64,000 nucleotides of DNA. Source: Beta vulgaris subsp. vulgaris (taxonomy: Eukaryota > Streptophyta > Magnoliopsida > Caryophyllales > Amaranthaceae). The first letter of the stretch is position 1, and each line of letters begins with the position of its first letter. The stretch is taken from positions 24,883,805-24,947,804 of the forward strand of contig NC_079208.1 of NCBI RefSeq assembly GCF_026745355.1, read 5' to 3'. The position numbers and the translations under genes are program-made. The notes beneath the pieces were generated by a model that did not search any database, had not been told where the DNA came from, and worked only from the letters and a program-made list of their open reading frames with translations. Below, piece after piece: positions 1-12,400 of this stretch.

Positions 1-94
1 TCGGGTAATTCCTCCTCATCTCTTTTCATCTTCCTCGTAAACTTTTCTTCTAAATCAACTCTAACATCTTGTGCCTTCTCTTTTTCCCCACCAG

Positions 95-398
95 ATGCGA
101 CCATTACAAGAGACGATGCCGAATTCGAGCTCCATGTTGCAATCGCGTTTTCACCTGTCGCCATTGTCACAATGAAGCTATGGTTGGTTTCATTTTTTTT
201 TCTCTCTCTTCAAAGTTTTTTTTATTGCTGCAAAATGAATTCATGATTATATGATTTTATCTGCTTGAAAATAGTGCTCGTTGAGCAATCTCAAGGAGCA
301 GCATGAGCTTGTTCGTCGTGATATTAAGCAAGTAAAGACTTCCCACTTCATCTTTCTTTCAACTTTTGTTATTTGGGTTGAGAACTAACATAGTAGGT

Positions 399-438
<40 letters not shown>

Positions 439-3400
439 AGGTTATTTGTGCAGTTTGTGATACTGAGCAACCGGTTAGCATTTTTTTTTTCTTTTCACTT
501 CTATTTATTTCTCACATGGGTAATTATGTTAACTCTAATGATTATGCCTATTGTTGGCTCAAAGACAATTATACTAATTTAAGAGTGCCTCGAATAATGA
601 CAAGTTGACAACTACTAGTATACGATAAGTCAATACTCGTGGAAGAAAAGGCTTTAATCTATTCAACTTATTTCGACTTGCTCAAGAAAAAATGAGTTTA
701 GATAATATATAATAAGTCCTGACTAGTTCCGGTAAGTTAAGATAAGCTCAATAAGCTCAGCTATGTGTTAAGATAAGTTCAAAAGAGTCAGAATAAGTTA
801 AATAGAATGTACTCTAAAACTATTCATGAGTAGAAGTTTTGAAATAGGGTTCTCATCAACTGGGTGACATGAAGATGAGGGCAGCCAAGTCAATACTGAT
901 TTCTTTTAAGTTGTATCTCGAAGCACAAAACTTGTATATTGAATCACATCTATGTTCTAAAACCAAAATTTTACTATCTTCGTTTAGGTAGTAGACGATG
1001 GTGATATTTTGGGGTTCATATGTGACATTTGTGATTCAATGTGCAACATTTATGAATCAAAGAAATATATTAGTAACTTTTGTGTGGGAAAAGACCCCCC
1101 CTCCCCCGCGCCCATCTTGTTTGTCCTCTTTCGTAATTTTTGCAGGTAAATAGGAATCGAGAAGTATTAGAGATTAGACTGACAATAATATGCAAATAGG
1201 ATATCTGAAAGTTTTGAAGATTAAACTTTAGAGTGTTGGTTTCTCCTGAATACTTTTTTATTATAGATTTTGTTTGTGCTATGCTCTATATCCGTGTACA
1301 GGTGGCAAAAGTTTGCTCTGGTTGTGGGATTGTCATGGGAGAATATTTCTGTGAAGTATGCAGGTTCTATGATGATGAGGTAATGGGTGTTATCTGATTG
1401 CGTTATTCTTTTTATCGCACAACTGTGAAATAGTGATTCACAGTCTTTGGATGGGCATACAACTGTCGTCTATTTTTGTTGCAGACTGAGAAGAAACAAT
1501 TTCATTGTAATGATTGTGGAATCTGCAGGTCAGAGAACTCTATGTTGTTTCTTATTTCTGTGTTGTTGTACATTGTTTTAGTTAACTGCAAGATTTGTTC
1601 AATATTAAATTGCAGGGTTGGTGGTCGTGAAAACTTCTTTCATTGTGCGAAATGTGGTATGCGTTTGTAGCCTCTTTCTGAAATTGGTGAAGTTTAGTGT
1701 CTAATTTGTGGCTGTGTAATGTGTGCACTTATACTTCTCTTCATCTTGTTTGATTTTGTCACGTTGTTATGATTCTTATCTGTTTTCGTCTTTACTTAGA
1801 ACTTAGTATGGAAAAGACTTGCAAGATGTATTTTTGAGGCATGCAGAATAATCATTCTTTTTTACACAGTTATAAATTGGTTTTATGTCCCTTGATTTAC
1901 TACTAACTGGGAGTAAGAGCACATACTCCATATATTCATCAGATAAGCTACTGCTTATAATAAAAAAAACGTTCTAACCGATATAGTTCCGTGGTTTCAA
2001 GCATTAGTCATAAACTCATAACTACATCAAGTTCCGTTAGGAAATCCCAAGGAAGTTAAACATTTGCTTTACTGCTGCCTACTTTATTGGCTGGTGGTGG
2101 CTTTTGCTTTTGCCTTTTTGCCATTTGTTTGTCCTTGTAACAGAAAATATGGTAGCAATTCAGAACTTTTGGGATTGAAACTCTTATAAACAAGATGATA
2201 TATGGAGAATTGTTTTATGTTTTAAAAGTTGTAATTTAGGTATGATTGGTTCATGTTGGTGAAGTGCGACAAGTATAAGCTTCTGAATGATGACAGTTGG
2301 TTCAAGAATGTCTATGGTTGTCGAAAAATGACAATTAATCCTAGAATACGATGGGAAAACCTTCTTGCGTCCTGGGAGTCTTTGGGAGACACCCCTCTGA
2401 TGCTGAATTATGTCATAGGAAGGTCTACATTGAAAAAGAATACATTATGCTCAGATAGAATTAGATGAAAAGGTCAGTTATTACCTAGGGCTAAAAGAGA
2501 TTCCCTGAAATTCAAGCAATATTGTGCTCGTTTAAGCTTTACAAATAAAATATGGCCTAAGCTTCATTTGTGATCTCATCATTGAGAATTGAAACTCTCC
2601 CTTGCACTCACACATGTGAACCTTTTAAGATCTAAAGATCCTATTATCCAGCTCAAGTAATATTTGAGTGGTGATTATCAGTTTTTTTGATGATTAATTA
2701 CTCCTTTCCAATATTTATTAGAATGTTATTCAATCCCACCCGTCACTCATTAGTTTGAACACTTCTTAATTGGGAAAGTCCACTATTTTTGTTACTTCTT
2801 ACTTACACACTTTGGCCCACCACTTCTACTTCTATATCCCCGTCCATCTTCTAGGGCTAAAAAGATGCCCCGGAATCTTCTCTCACATCTACTTTTCTAT
2901 TAAAATAACAATTTGTAACCTAACAACTTGTAAGCGTTCAAACTAGTACAGAATAACACCCAAGGGGTTTACACCCATATATAAAAGGAGGGTTAAGGAC
3001 AAAGACATCTCATGCCCTTAAGCTATCATCAACTAGATCAACTACAAAATCAAGAAAAGTCAAGTGACATTTAGAAGCTAAAACTTGACTCCAGTCTGCT
3101 GCTATATTTGAGTGGTCATTAGCGTGGGGAAAATAATTTTCTTAAAAGCTGTCATATAGTGCTGAACTGGTAATAACAGATCGTGTATGGGTGAAATGTA
3201 TGTATATTCCTAATTATCATGACACTTGGCACACTTTTTTTGGTTTTTTTTTTCTGTCACATCATGGGCTCAGGCTCACTGGTGCTCATATTAGCCTTGT
3301 GAGGGTAATTAAAAAATGCTACCTAATGTGAATGAAATTAATTTTACTTTCATATGTGAAGTACATTTCTGAACTTCTCCCTGAACATTATGAGAAAGAA

Positions 3401-6400
3401 TATCCGCACAACACTTCTATCTTTTACGTACACCTTAACATGGGCATCATAGAGTTCTTCCTTTGAAAGACCCTATGTTAATCTGTCAAGCAAGTGTTTA
3501 GCAGTCACTGGTTGGTTCCCTGTTCATCTTTGGGTGTTCACCATGTGCTTACTAGTGCATATGTCTAGCTACAAAACCTAATATTTCATACAAGATAAAT
3601 CTGCATATATTGTTTTTCTTTGCTTTAAACTTTGATTTTCTTTCAAAATTGACCTTAGATAAAGAAATGATTCATTTTTGTTACACACCTTATTGTGGTC
3701 TGCTTAGGTGCATGTGTCATTGTCCCTTCAAGATAACTTTCTTCTTTTGCTAGTGTCTGACTGGTGTTAAGTTGCAAAGCTATAAATGTCATAAATAAGT
3801 TGAAAATGAGGCAAGAGTAGAAAAAAACGGCTATTAAAATACCCTTTTTCAGGATATTGTGGCATCCAGTTCATTTGTCATATGGTTCTACAAGCATTTT
3901 CAATCTTTAAAGTATGCTGAGTTGACTGACTCTGAGTCTTAAAAGAGAGACATGACTGAGGGATGGTACTAGTTTAGGTTTTTGGCATTAGTGTGAACTT
4001 TATGGAAAGTCGAGAGAGTAACTCCGAATGTTTCCAATTGAGAGTGCAGGATCTTGCTACTCAATGAGCCTCCATGACAACCACGAGTGTGTGCAAGACT
4101 CCATGAAGAATTTCTGCCCCATCTGCTACGAGGTTTGTAGTCCGATGCTGATTACCTAATCTATATATGATCAAGACATTTATGTTGTAATATTCTGATC
4201 ATGTTGTATCTCTATGACAGTATCTTTTTGAGTCGATCAAAGCCACGCAAGTTATGAGATGTGGGCATACGATACACACGGGTTGCTATGTTGATATGGT
4301 AAACCAGAACCAGTAAGCCCATCCACCTTAATTCCCTTTGCCTTCTGCATTTCAATTTCTTTAACAAGTGTATGCATTATCCGACTTCTGTCTTCTCAGT
4401 GGAGTATGTCAAAACTTGGAAGATCTTATTATTGAAAGATATCTATTTGAAAGGGTTGCCACTAGGAAATGTAAGATCTTACTGTGCAATATATCCACAT
4501 CCTCCTATTCGTTTCACCTACTGCAGAAGGGCAGCCAAGTAATTATTCACTAGTTGGTTTTCTGACTCGCTATAATTTGTTATAGAGAGAGAAGGGTATC
4601 TAAATTATGTAGAGAGAGAGAGAGGAAAAACGCAAATGTTGGCCAGTAGTTAAATCTATAAATAGGAAGGTAGAATAAGAAGAAGGCATTAAGAAATATT
4701 TTGGTGACTTGTAATTCGAGAGTACAACCTCTCAGAAAGCAGTGTAGCTTCTATTCCCTTTGAGAAACATCGATATAATCTAGCCCTGTTCTTCTACTAT
4801 CTACTCGGGTCCATCTCGTATAGTGAACCTCTAGTAAGTTTATTGCAGTTGGTGTCAGACGAGTGATATAATGGCGCCCAGTAATGCTCCTCAAAGGGTG
4901 CAGACGGTGGAGCTAGAGCTTGCTGAAGCATGCAGAGTAGATGCGACAAGGGAATGAACGCAGCGTTATATGTAGAAGATGACCCGCATGAACGCTAAGC
5001 TTGTAGTTTGTAGCATTCATGGAGGCCGAGTTACAATTCCAAAACGAAGTGAGCTTCAACTCTTCGGACTAAGAACACCCACCCCCAACCCCACCACCAC
5101 CTCCACCCCCTAAACCCAAAAAAACCCATATAACCCAATACACCCTTTAGTGGCTCAAATGGCGGAACCATTTGGAAATTTTAAAAACTGGACATGCTGT
5201 TATTTAGTGGAGAGAATCCTGATGGATGGATCTCGAGGGCTGAATGTTATTATGACTTCTACAACCCCGGAGAAAAGGTAGAGGTGGCAGTGGTAGCCTT
5301 GGAAGGAGATGCTTTATTCTCGTACCAGTGGGAGAATAGGAGACGACCAATTACCCAGTGGTTGATGCATAAGACATCGAGGAGTCAATTTCGCACCACC
5401 GAGGAGGGTTCATTAGTTTATTTTTTGGCCCCATTAGAATAAGTATCAAAGGAGATAGCCCTCAACCACTTCATTATTGGGCTTAAGGGAGAGATCAAAA
5501 GTGAGATCACGCTCTCCATGGACCCCTAGGCCACTAATGAATTGATGGATCTTGCTATAAAAATTAAGGAGAAATTTCAAGCCACAAACCCTAAGTATGA
5601 ATACGACAACACTACCCATAGAGCCCAAAACCTCACCCCTAAATCTACCCATTGACCCACCATAGCCCACTCAAAAACCTTCTCTCAAACCAGCCCAACT
5701 TTCACAAAAAACCAAGCGCAAACCCCCATAACTCATTCTCAGCCCGCCTCATCCTTTTAGCGGAGGAGTCTGGCGACTCTTCGATAAGGAATTCCAGCAC
5801 CAACACTAAAATGGCTTATGTTTCCGTTGTGATGACAAGGTGGAGTTTGGGTAACCGGTGTAAGAAACCGAACCTTAGTGTCCTACTCACTAATGAAACA
5901 CCAGGATGGAGGATCTCAAAATACAAGAGCCTCCGACGAGTGAAAACCCATATCTTAGCCACAAGCTAATTTCCCTCGTGGTCGGGATTACTAACCCTTG
6001 CACCATGAAGTTAGTCCGACACCTAGGTGGCACTGAAGTAGTGGTCATGATTGACCCCGGAGCCACCCACAATTTCATCTCAACCACCACCGTTAATACC
6101 TTGAAAATCCTGTTAACTTCCACCATAAAATTCGGAGTTTCGTTCGGTACCGGTGTGGCGGTGCAAGACATCGGAATGTCAGTGGGTGGTCCTCCACCTC
6201 CAAGGCATGACGGTGATTGAAGACTACCTGCCCTTGGAGTTGGGACCATGGAATTAAAACTCTTTCGTGCTGTTACATATTTTGGATTTGTCGTTCTGCG
6301 AAATCCTGTTACGGAACGGCATAATAAAAATCACATACTTCTCGCCGCGTTGTCCGTTTCGTGACTCACCGCGTTAGAATGCTTTTATTCTTGTTACATT

Positions 6401-9400
6401 CGTTCTTTTCAAACATTCGCCAAATATTTTATGATTTAATTATATAGCTGATGAAACATGATATTTGATATATTTGATTATATTATGTTGCAGTAATGCT
6501 TCATAAACTAAAATAGTGAAAACAAGGTTAGAACGTATTAATGTGAATTTTTTAAGCATCTACCGCGAAATGTTCTATTCCCCCGTTACAAGCCGTTCAC
6601 GCGACAACGCGAACGTTCTCGCGAATGCGTTCCTCACAGTGGTTGGGATACTCCAACCTCATACTTGGAGTACAGTAGCTCGAAAAGCTAGGAGCCATTA
6701 CCACTAACTGGAAAACGCAAGTCATTCACAGGAGACCCTTTGTTGGGCCGATCCAAAATTTCTTTAAAGTCTATGATCCGAACCTTACAAAAAGGAGGTG
6801 GCATATTGGTGGAACTAAGCCATAATCATCCCAGCCTACATTCTAGCCGACGCACACCTTCTGACCCCACCCCTCCATCCATGCCTACCAAACCTCGTCA
6901 CTGAATACCAAGCCATATTCCACATGCCAACAAGCTTACCTCCCAAAATGGCCCATGAGCACTCCTCCAACCTCAAGGAGGGCAGTAACCCAGTTAGCGT
7001 AAGGCCCTTTAAATACCCGCAAGTCCAAAAAAATGAAATAGAAAGACTCATTGGAGAAATGTTGGATGCCGAAACTATCCAACCTTCCACAAGCCCATTC
7101 TCTAGCCCGATCATTTTGGTTAGCTCTTGGAGGTTGTGTAGATTACCGGCCCTCAATAAAGAAACGATAGCTGATAAGTATAGTATCCCATCCCCGTCGT
7201 TGATGAGCTTCTTGATGAGCTCCATGGAGCAACTATAATCTCCAATTTGAACCTTAAATTCGAATACTACCAAATTCGGGTTAAGTCCTTTGATGTCTAG
7301 AAAATGGTTGTGCGTACCTATGATGGCCACTATGAATTTTTAGTAATCCCCTTTGGGGTTACTAATGCCTGTGCGACCTTCCATCCTTTATGAATGATAT
7401 CTTTCGACCCTTCCTTTGCAAGTTTGTTCGTGTTCTCTGATGATATCTTGTTTTATAGCCCAAGTGAAGAAAGCCACATGCATCATTTAGCAGAAGTATT
7501 TGAGATCCTCGCCATCAACAAATTGTATGCTAATTAAACATGTGTGAATTTGGCCAGGCCCAAATGTCCTGTTTGGGTCACATAGTGTCGGCCCACGGAG
7601 TTGAGGTAGACTGAAAAAATCCAAGCTATGTTGGAATGGCCGACTCCACGAAACTTGAAAGAGCATAAAAGCTTCTTGGGTCTAACGACCTACTACAGAA
7701 AGTTCATTGGGCACTATGCTGAATTGGCGGGCCTATTGATTGACCAGTTGAGGAAGGATGCTTTTGGGTGGAATGAGGAAGCTGCCCATGCTTTTGGGTG
7801 GAATGAGGAAGCTACCCATGCTTTTGAGGCTCTAAAAAGGGCCATGACCCAAACCTCCATGTTGGTCATGCCCAACTTTACCCAAACCTTTGAATAGATG
7901 TGGATGCTTCGGGCTATGGCTTGGGTGTTGTCTTAATGCAAGAAAATAGGCCCATAGCATGTTACAACCACACTCTAGCCTAAGAGGGAGATTGAAGCCC
8001 ATATATGAAAAAGAGGTCATGGCTATTGTTTTATCGGTCCGAAAATGGCAGCAGGTCGGCCATTCCTTTTCCATGTGGAGCAACAAAGCCTCAAATTCCT
8101 AATTGACCCACGGGAAATGGGCTTGGAGTATCATAAACGAGTCAGGAAGCTATTGGGTTTTGACTTCCAACTACAAAAGAACAGAGTTGCAATGCACTAT
8201 CTAGACGCTAGCCATCGGACGTCGCTTGTAGGGCCCTGATTTCAAGCCCAGGACCCTTTCCTTGCTCAATTAATCAACGAGATCAAAGAGGGAAAGACCA
8301 TTAAGGGATTTTCAATGGAGCACAACCAATTACTCTACAAGGGGCGTAAAGTCATCCCGAGCTCCTCTCACACTAGAAGTGCTCCACCTTTATGATGATT
8401 CTCCATATGGAGGCTACTCCAGTGACCGGAAGACGTACCTTCGTCTCGCCGTCGAATGGTATTGGCGGGCATGCGTAAGGTGGTCGCATGCTATGTCCAA
8501 CAATGTCCCATCTGTAAGCAACATGAAGCGTCCACCCAATCCCCCGCCGACCTCTTACAACAATCTCTGGCCTAAGTTTGGGAGGACATTACAATGGATT
8601 TTGCGGAGGGTTTGCCGAGCTCCAAGGGGATTCACCAAGTACAGTCCTTATATAGAGTTGAAGCACCCTTTTGTCCATTCTCACGATGGGCGAAATCTTC
8701 ATCAAGGAAATTTGTCTGCCTTCACGGATTCCTAACCACCATCGATTTGGATCGGGACCGAATCTTCATGAGTGACTTCTAGAAAGAGTTATTTCGCCTC
8801 CGCCACACCTTCGTGTTGAGAAGCACCGCCTATCATCCCAGACCAACAGTCAATATGAGGTGGTGAATAAATGTCTGAAGACTTATCTTCGTTCCTTCAC
8901 ATTAGCAAAATGAAGTTGTGAGCGGATTGGCTAGCTTGAGCCCATACAACACCTCGCCACATCTCTCCATTAAAATGACTCCCTTCCTAGCTCTCCATGG
9001 CCGGGAAGCACCACATCTCATCCGCCATGGCCATGGAAGTACAACCACGGAATTAAAACTCTCCTGTTCCGTTACAGAACGGTCGTTTTGTAACGGATGT
9101 TGGATTTGCCGTTTCGCAAAATTCCGTTACGGAACGCCATAATAAAATTCACAACTTCTCGCCGTGTTGTCCGTTCCGTAACGCGAACTCGCTGCGTTAG
9201 AACGCTTTTATCCCCGTTACATCCGTTCTTTCAAACATTGGCTGATTTTTTTTATAATTTTATAGTTAATAAAACATGACATCTTATTAGATTTGATTAT
9301 ATTATGTTGCAGTAATGCTTCATAAACTAAATAAATGCAAATAAGGTTAAAACATATTAATGTGATTTTTTTTAAAAAATTAACGCCGCGTTGGCCGCGA

Positions 9401-12400
9401 AATGTTGTATTTCCCCGTTACAAGCTGTTCCCGCGACCACTTTTTTTTCTCTCCTTAGTACAACAGTAGGGTCTCTTGAAGCCCATTTAGAAGAAAGGGA
9501 CTCCATCCTCATGATTTGAGGGCTTAGATGCTCCGCAACGCATGAAAGCTGAGGCTGACCGCAATCCTAGAGAAGTCACCTTTGAAGTGGGAGATCAGGT
9601 CTACCTCAAACTACAACCTTACCGCCGTAAATCTTTGGCTAGGAGGCCTTTTGAGAAGCTTGCAGCCTGTTATGATGGTTCCTTTGAAGTTCTTGCTAAG
9701 GTTGGGTCCTTACAAATTGGCCCTTCCACCATCAAGCAAAATCCATCCTGCGTTCCACGTTTACCAGTTGAAGCCAGCTTTGGGGCCAGCATCATTCACT
9801 CCTCCCCCTCCCCCCACCCCCCCCCCCCCTTACCCTTACTTCTAAGTTAGAGATGATCAGTGGGTGTCCGAAACATCACTCAAGGGGACACTTCCTCTAT
9901 TGAGGTCCTCATCAATGGCAGGTCTTATCTGAATTTGAAGCTACATGGGAACAATTCACTTTGATCCAAGAGAGGTTCCCAAGTTTCCGCCTTGAGGACA
10001 AGGTGAATCTTTGGAAAGGGGGTAATGCAATATATCCACGTCCTCCTATTAGTTTCACCTACAGTAGAAGGGTAGCCAAGTAATTATTCTCTTGTTGGTT
10101 TTGCTGCTCACTAGAATCTGTTATAGAGAGAGAAGGGCATCTAAAGGGAGAGAGAGATGAAAAAGGGAAATGTTGGCCAGTAGTTAAATCTATAAATAGG
10201 AAGGTAGAATAAGGGGAAGGCATTGAGAAATATTTGGTGACTTATAACTGGAGAGTACAGCCTATCCAAAGCTGTGTAGCTTCTATTCCATTATCAATAC
10301 AATCTAGCCATGTTCTTCTGCTCTCTACTCGGGTCCATCTTGTAGACTTGTACAGTGAACTGCTAGTAGGTTTACTGCATACTGCAGAAAACTTGTTTCA
10401 TCTACGTAGATCTAGAAGAGTGCAACTTAAAGATTGCCAAGGGAAAAAGAAAAAGGTTAATTGTTCTGAATTCCAATTAGATGAGATGGATTTACTTGGT
10501 TTTTATAGACCTTTAGGCTTTAGCAGGCTCCTGGGCCCTACGAAGGTTCCCCAGTGCTGCTGTACAGTTATCTTGCTCGCATGAACAGTTTTGATTTCTC
10601 TGGTAAGAGGTGCATAGCCGCATCCATAATTGCTCACCAAGTCTCAGGTCGTTGAATTGGATATATATACCAAAAATGTGCAAGTATACGTTGAATAATC
10701 ATGTAAAATTCATCTCATTATGCAACAAATGCTAATAATACCAGGAGGCCTTAGTCCTGTTATGCAAATTATTTTTATATCTAAAAACATATATGACAAT
10801 GTTGATATGAAAGTAGAAGTTGGAGTTCTTTAAGCTTATATAACAACCTAACCTATATCACATTTTCTAACGAACATGGTTGTTGGCTTTAGTTTGCTAG
10901 TGCGCTTCCAGAGCATTTTTCGCTACTGTATCATTGGGAATCTTCAAATAGATAACAGGAAGTGCTGCCTATAGCTTGCCAAAATCGCATCATTAATGTG
11001 AAAAGGTTGTGGATATGTGACCGACCCTTCTGAATTTTGTTTTTCGCTCATGTTTCTCGTATCTTCGTTTGTAAAAGGTGAGGTAATTGAGCAGCCTTGT
11101 TCTTCTCAAAACAAGTTTTTGATCCCTCAGGGAGGCTTAGCTGCTGTCCTTCTGTCCGAGCATTGGTTAATTTTGACATTGTCTTTTTTTTTTCTTTCAT
11201 TTTTTGTAGTCTTTCCACCCCTTCTCCTTCAAGTGGATTTTGTTAAAATACTTTATGTTGATGAATGTGTTTTTCTTTCACAACGTAGGTATCGCTGCCC
11301 CATATGTTCCAAGTCAACTTTGGACATGTCAAGTGATTGGGAAAAATTGGATGAGGAGGTAAGAGTTAATAACATTAATTTTTCATTTCTTCCATGGATT
11401 GCAAATCTATATACTGGATGCAGTTCCTGTCCAGAAATCATATGCATGAATGCGTGATCTGTTTGGTTGGTATATTAAGTGAAGTTAGAATACATATATA
11501 GGACAAAGAATATTGATCCTATGATCCTATACTCTTGTGTTGGTTAGTTATTACATAGTTGGTGGATTTTTAACATGAGGGTTCCAAGAATCACTATCCC
11601 TTTCAATTTAAGTGCTCGAATAAGTTGGTTAAGTGCTTCCTAACCTTTTGGTTTCAGAGCAACCGGAATATCTATGATTTATATCTAACATTGTGCTTCA
11701 GTAGGAGGTGGCCCAGGTATGAGGGGATGCATTGTTTTCTTCTCAAGCTGATCAGTCGAATTTTAGTTGTTATTTTCTTGCGTGGCTGCTTTGTGTTAAA
11801 TTAACCTTACTATATAATATTAGCTTTGATGTCAACTTGAACTTGACCAAGATGGTTCAAATGAAAGTTCTGAAGGATTCAGTAGGTGCCTAGATGCTTG
11901 CCTTTTGTTTCGGTCGTTTTCTTATCTAGGTGGTTATATTCTTTGTAAGATACGGTTGGAAATATATTTAATCTCCGAGGGAAAATTTAAAATCAATTGA
12001 ATAACTTTTAACGTATTGATTGCAGATCGGAGCTACTATCATGCCTGACGAGTATAGATATGAGGTAACTCTCTACATACTTGCCTTTTGCATCTGCTTT
12101 ACTTTGGTACCTTCCTTTTTCATTGTCAAGACCACTATCTCAGAGGAACTGGGGTAAGACCAGTGCTTAGGGTAGAGGTGGGTGGTATATGTTCTATCAA
12201 TTGATTTGTGGCATGTGTAGTATACCTCTAACTTGTTACCCTACATTGAACATGTAAATAAACACTACAACTATAGGAACTTTTTTATTGAGGACATGTT
12301 TCCACTTGGGTGTGCATATGAAAGACGAATTTCTTTAATGGATAGGCTCATAAGTCAGCTGTGAGATTTGTTAGCCGAAGCAAATTCTTGACAAAAAAGA

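Larger units (their letters stand above)
4485..10379 (+). mobile_element. Degenerate chromodomain-type Ty3/gypsy LTR retrotransposon (Reina-like) inside the intron
   Basis: The element has related LTRs that start TGCAATATAT and end TGCA, and it is flanked by the 5-bp target duplication TACTG (4480-4484 and 10380-10384). A probable primer-binding site follows the 5' LTR (GTTGGTGTCAGAC, 4848) and a purine tract (GGAAAGGGGG) precedes the 3' LTR. Coding remains on the plus strand run in gypsy order: gag (5194-5442, [12 protein letters not shown]), protease (about 5985-6085, [12 protein letters not shown]), reverse transcriptase (about 6924-7510, SDD box near 7440), RNase H (about 7830-7990), integrase (about 8390-8900) and a chromodomain tail with the EATWE signature (about 9905-10010). 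Many stops and frameshifts are present, so it makes no full protein. It sits in the same orientation as the host gene in the 7-kb intron. The LTRs are clearly diverged, so the insertion is old. Assignment to the Reina clade is inferred from remembered gag and chromodomain signatures. Confidence 0.93.

Noticed and set aside
1..94. First exon of the CHY/RING gene inside the window
   Set aside because: The sequence before CCACCAG is pyrimidine-rich and intron-like; the open frame from 69 reads across the acceptor and has no ATG or family resemblance.
6239..6649. GTTGGGAC / GTTGGGAT as an 8-bp target duplication of module copy 1
   Set aside because: Both words fit native gypsy protease codons (ELG and WLG) that normally lie close together, so the match is probably coincidence. 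Only copy 2 has a convincing duplication.
11017..11457. 146-codon open frame at 11017-11457 as a separate gene
   Set aside because: It reads through the RING exon 11289-11358 of the CHY/RING gene in frame and extends into introns on both sides.
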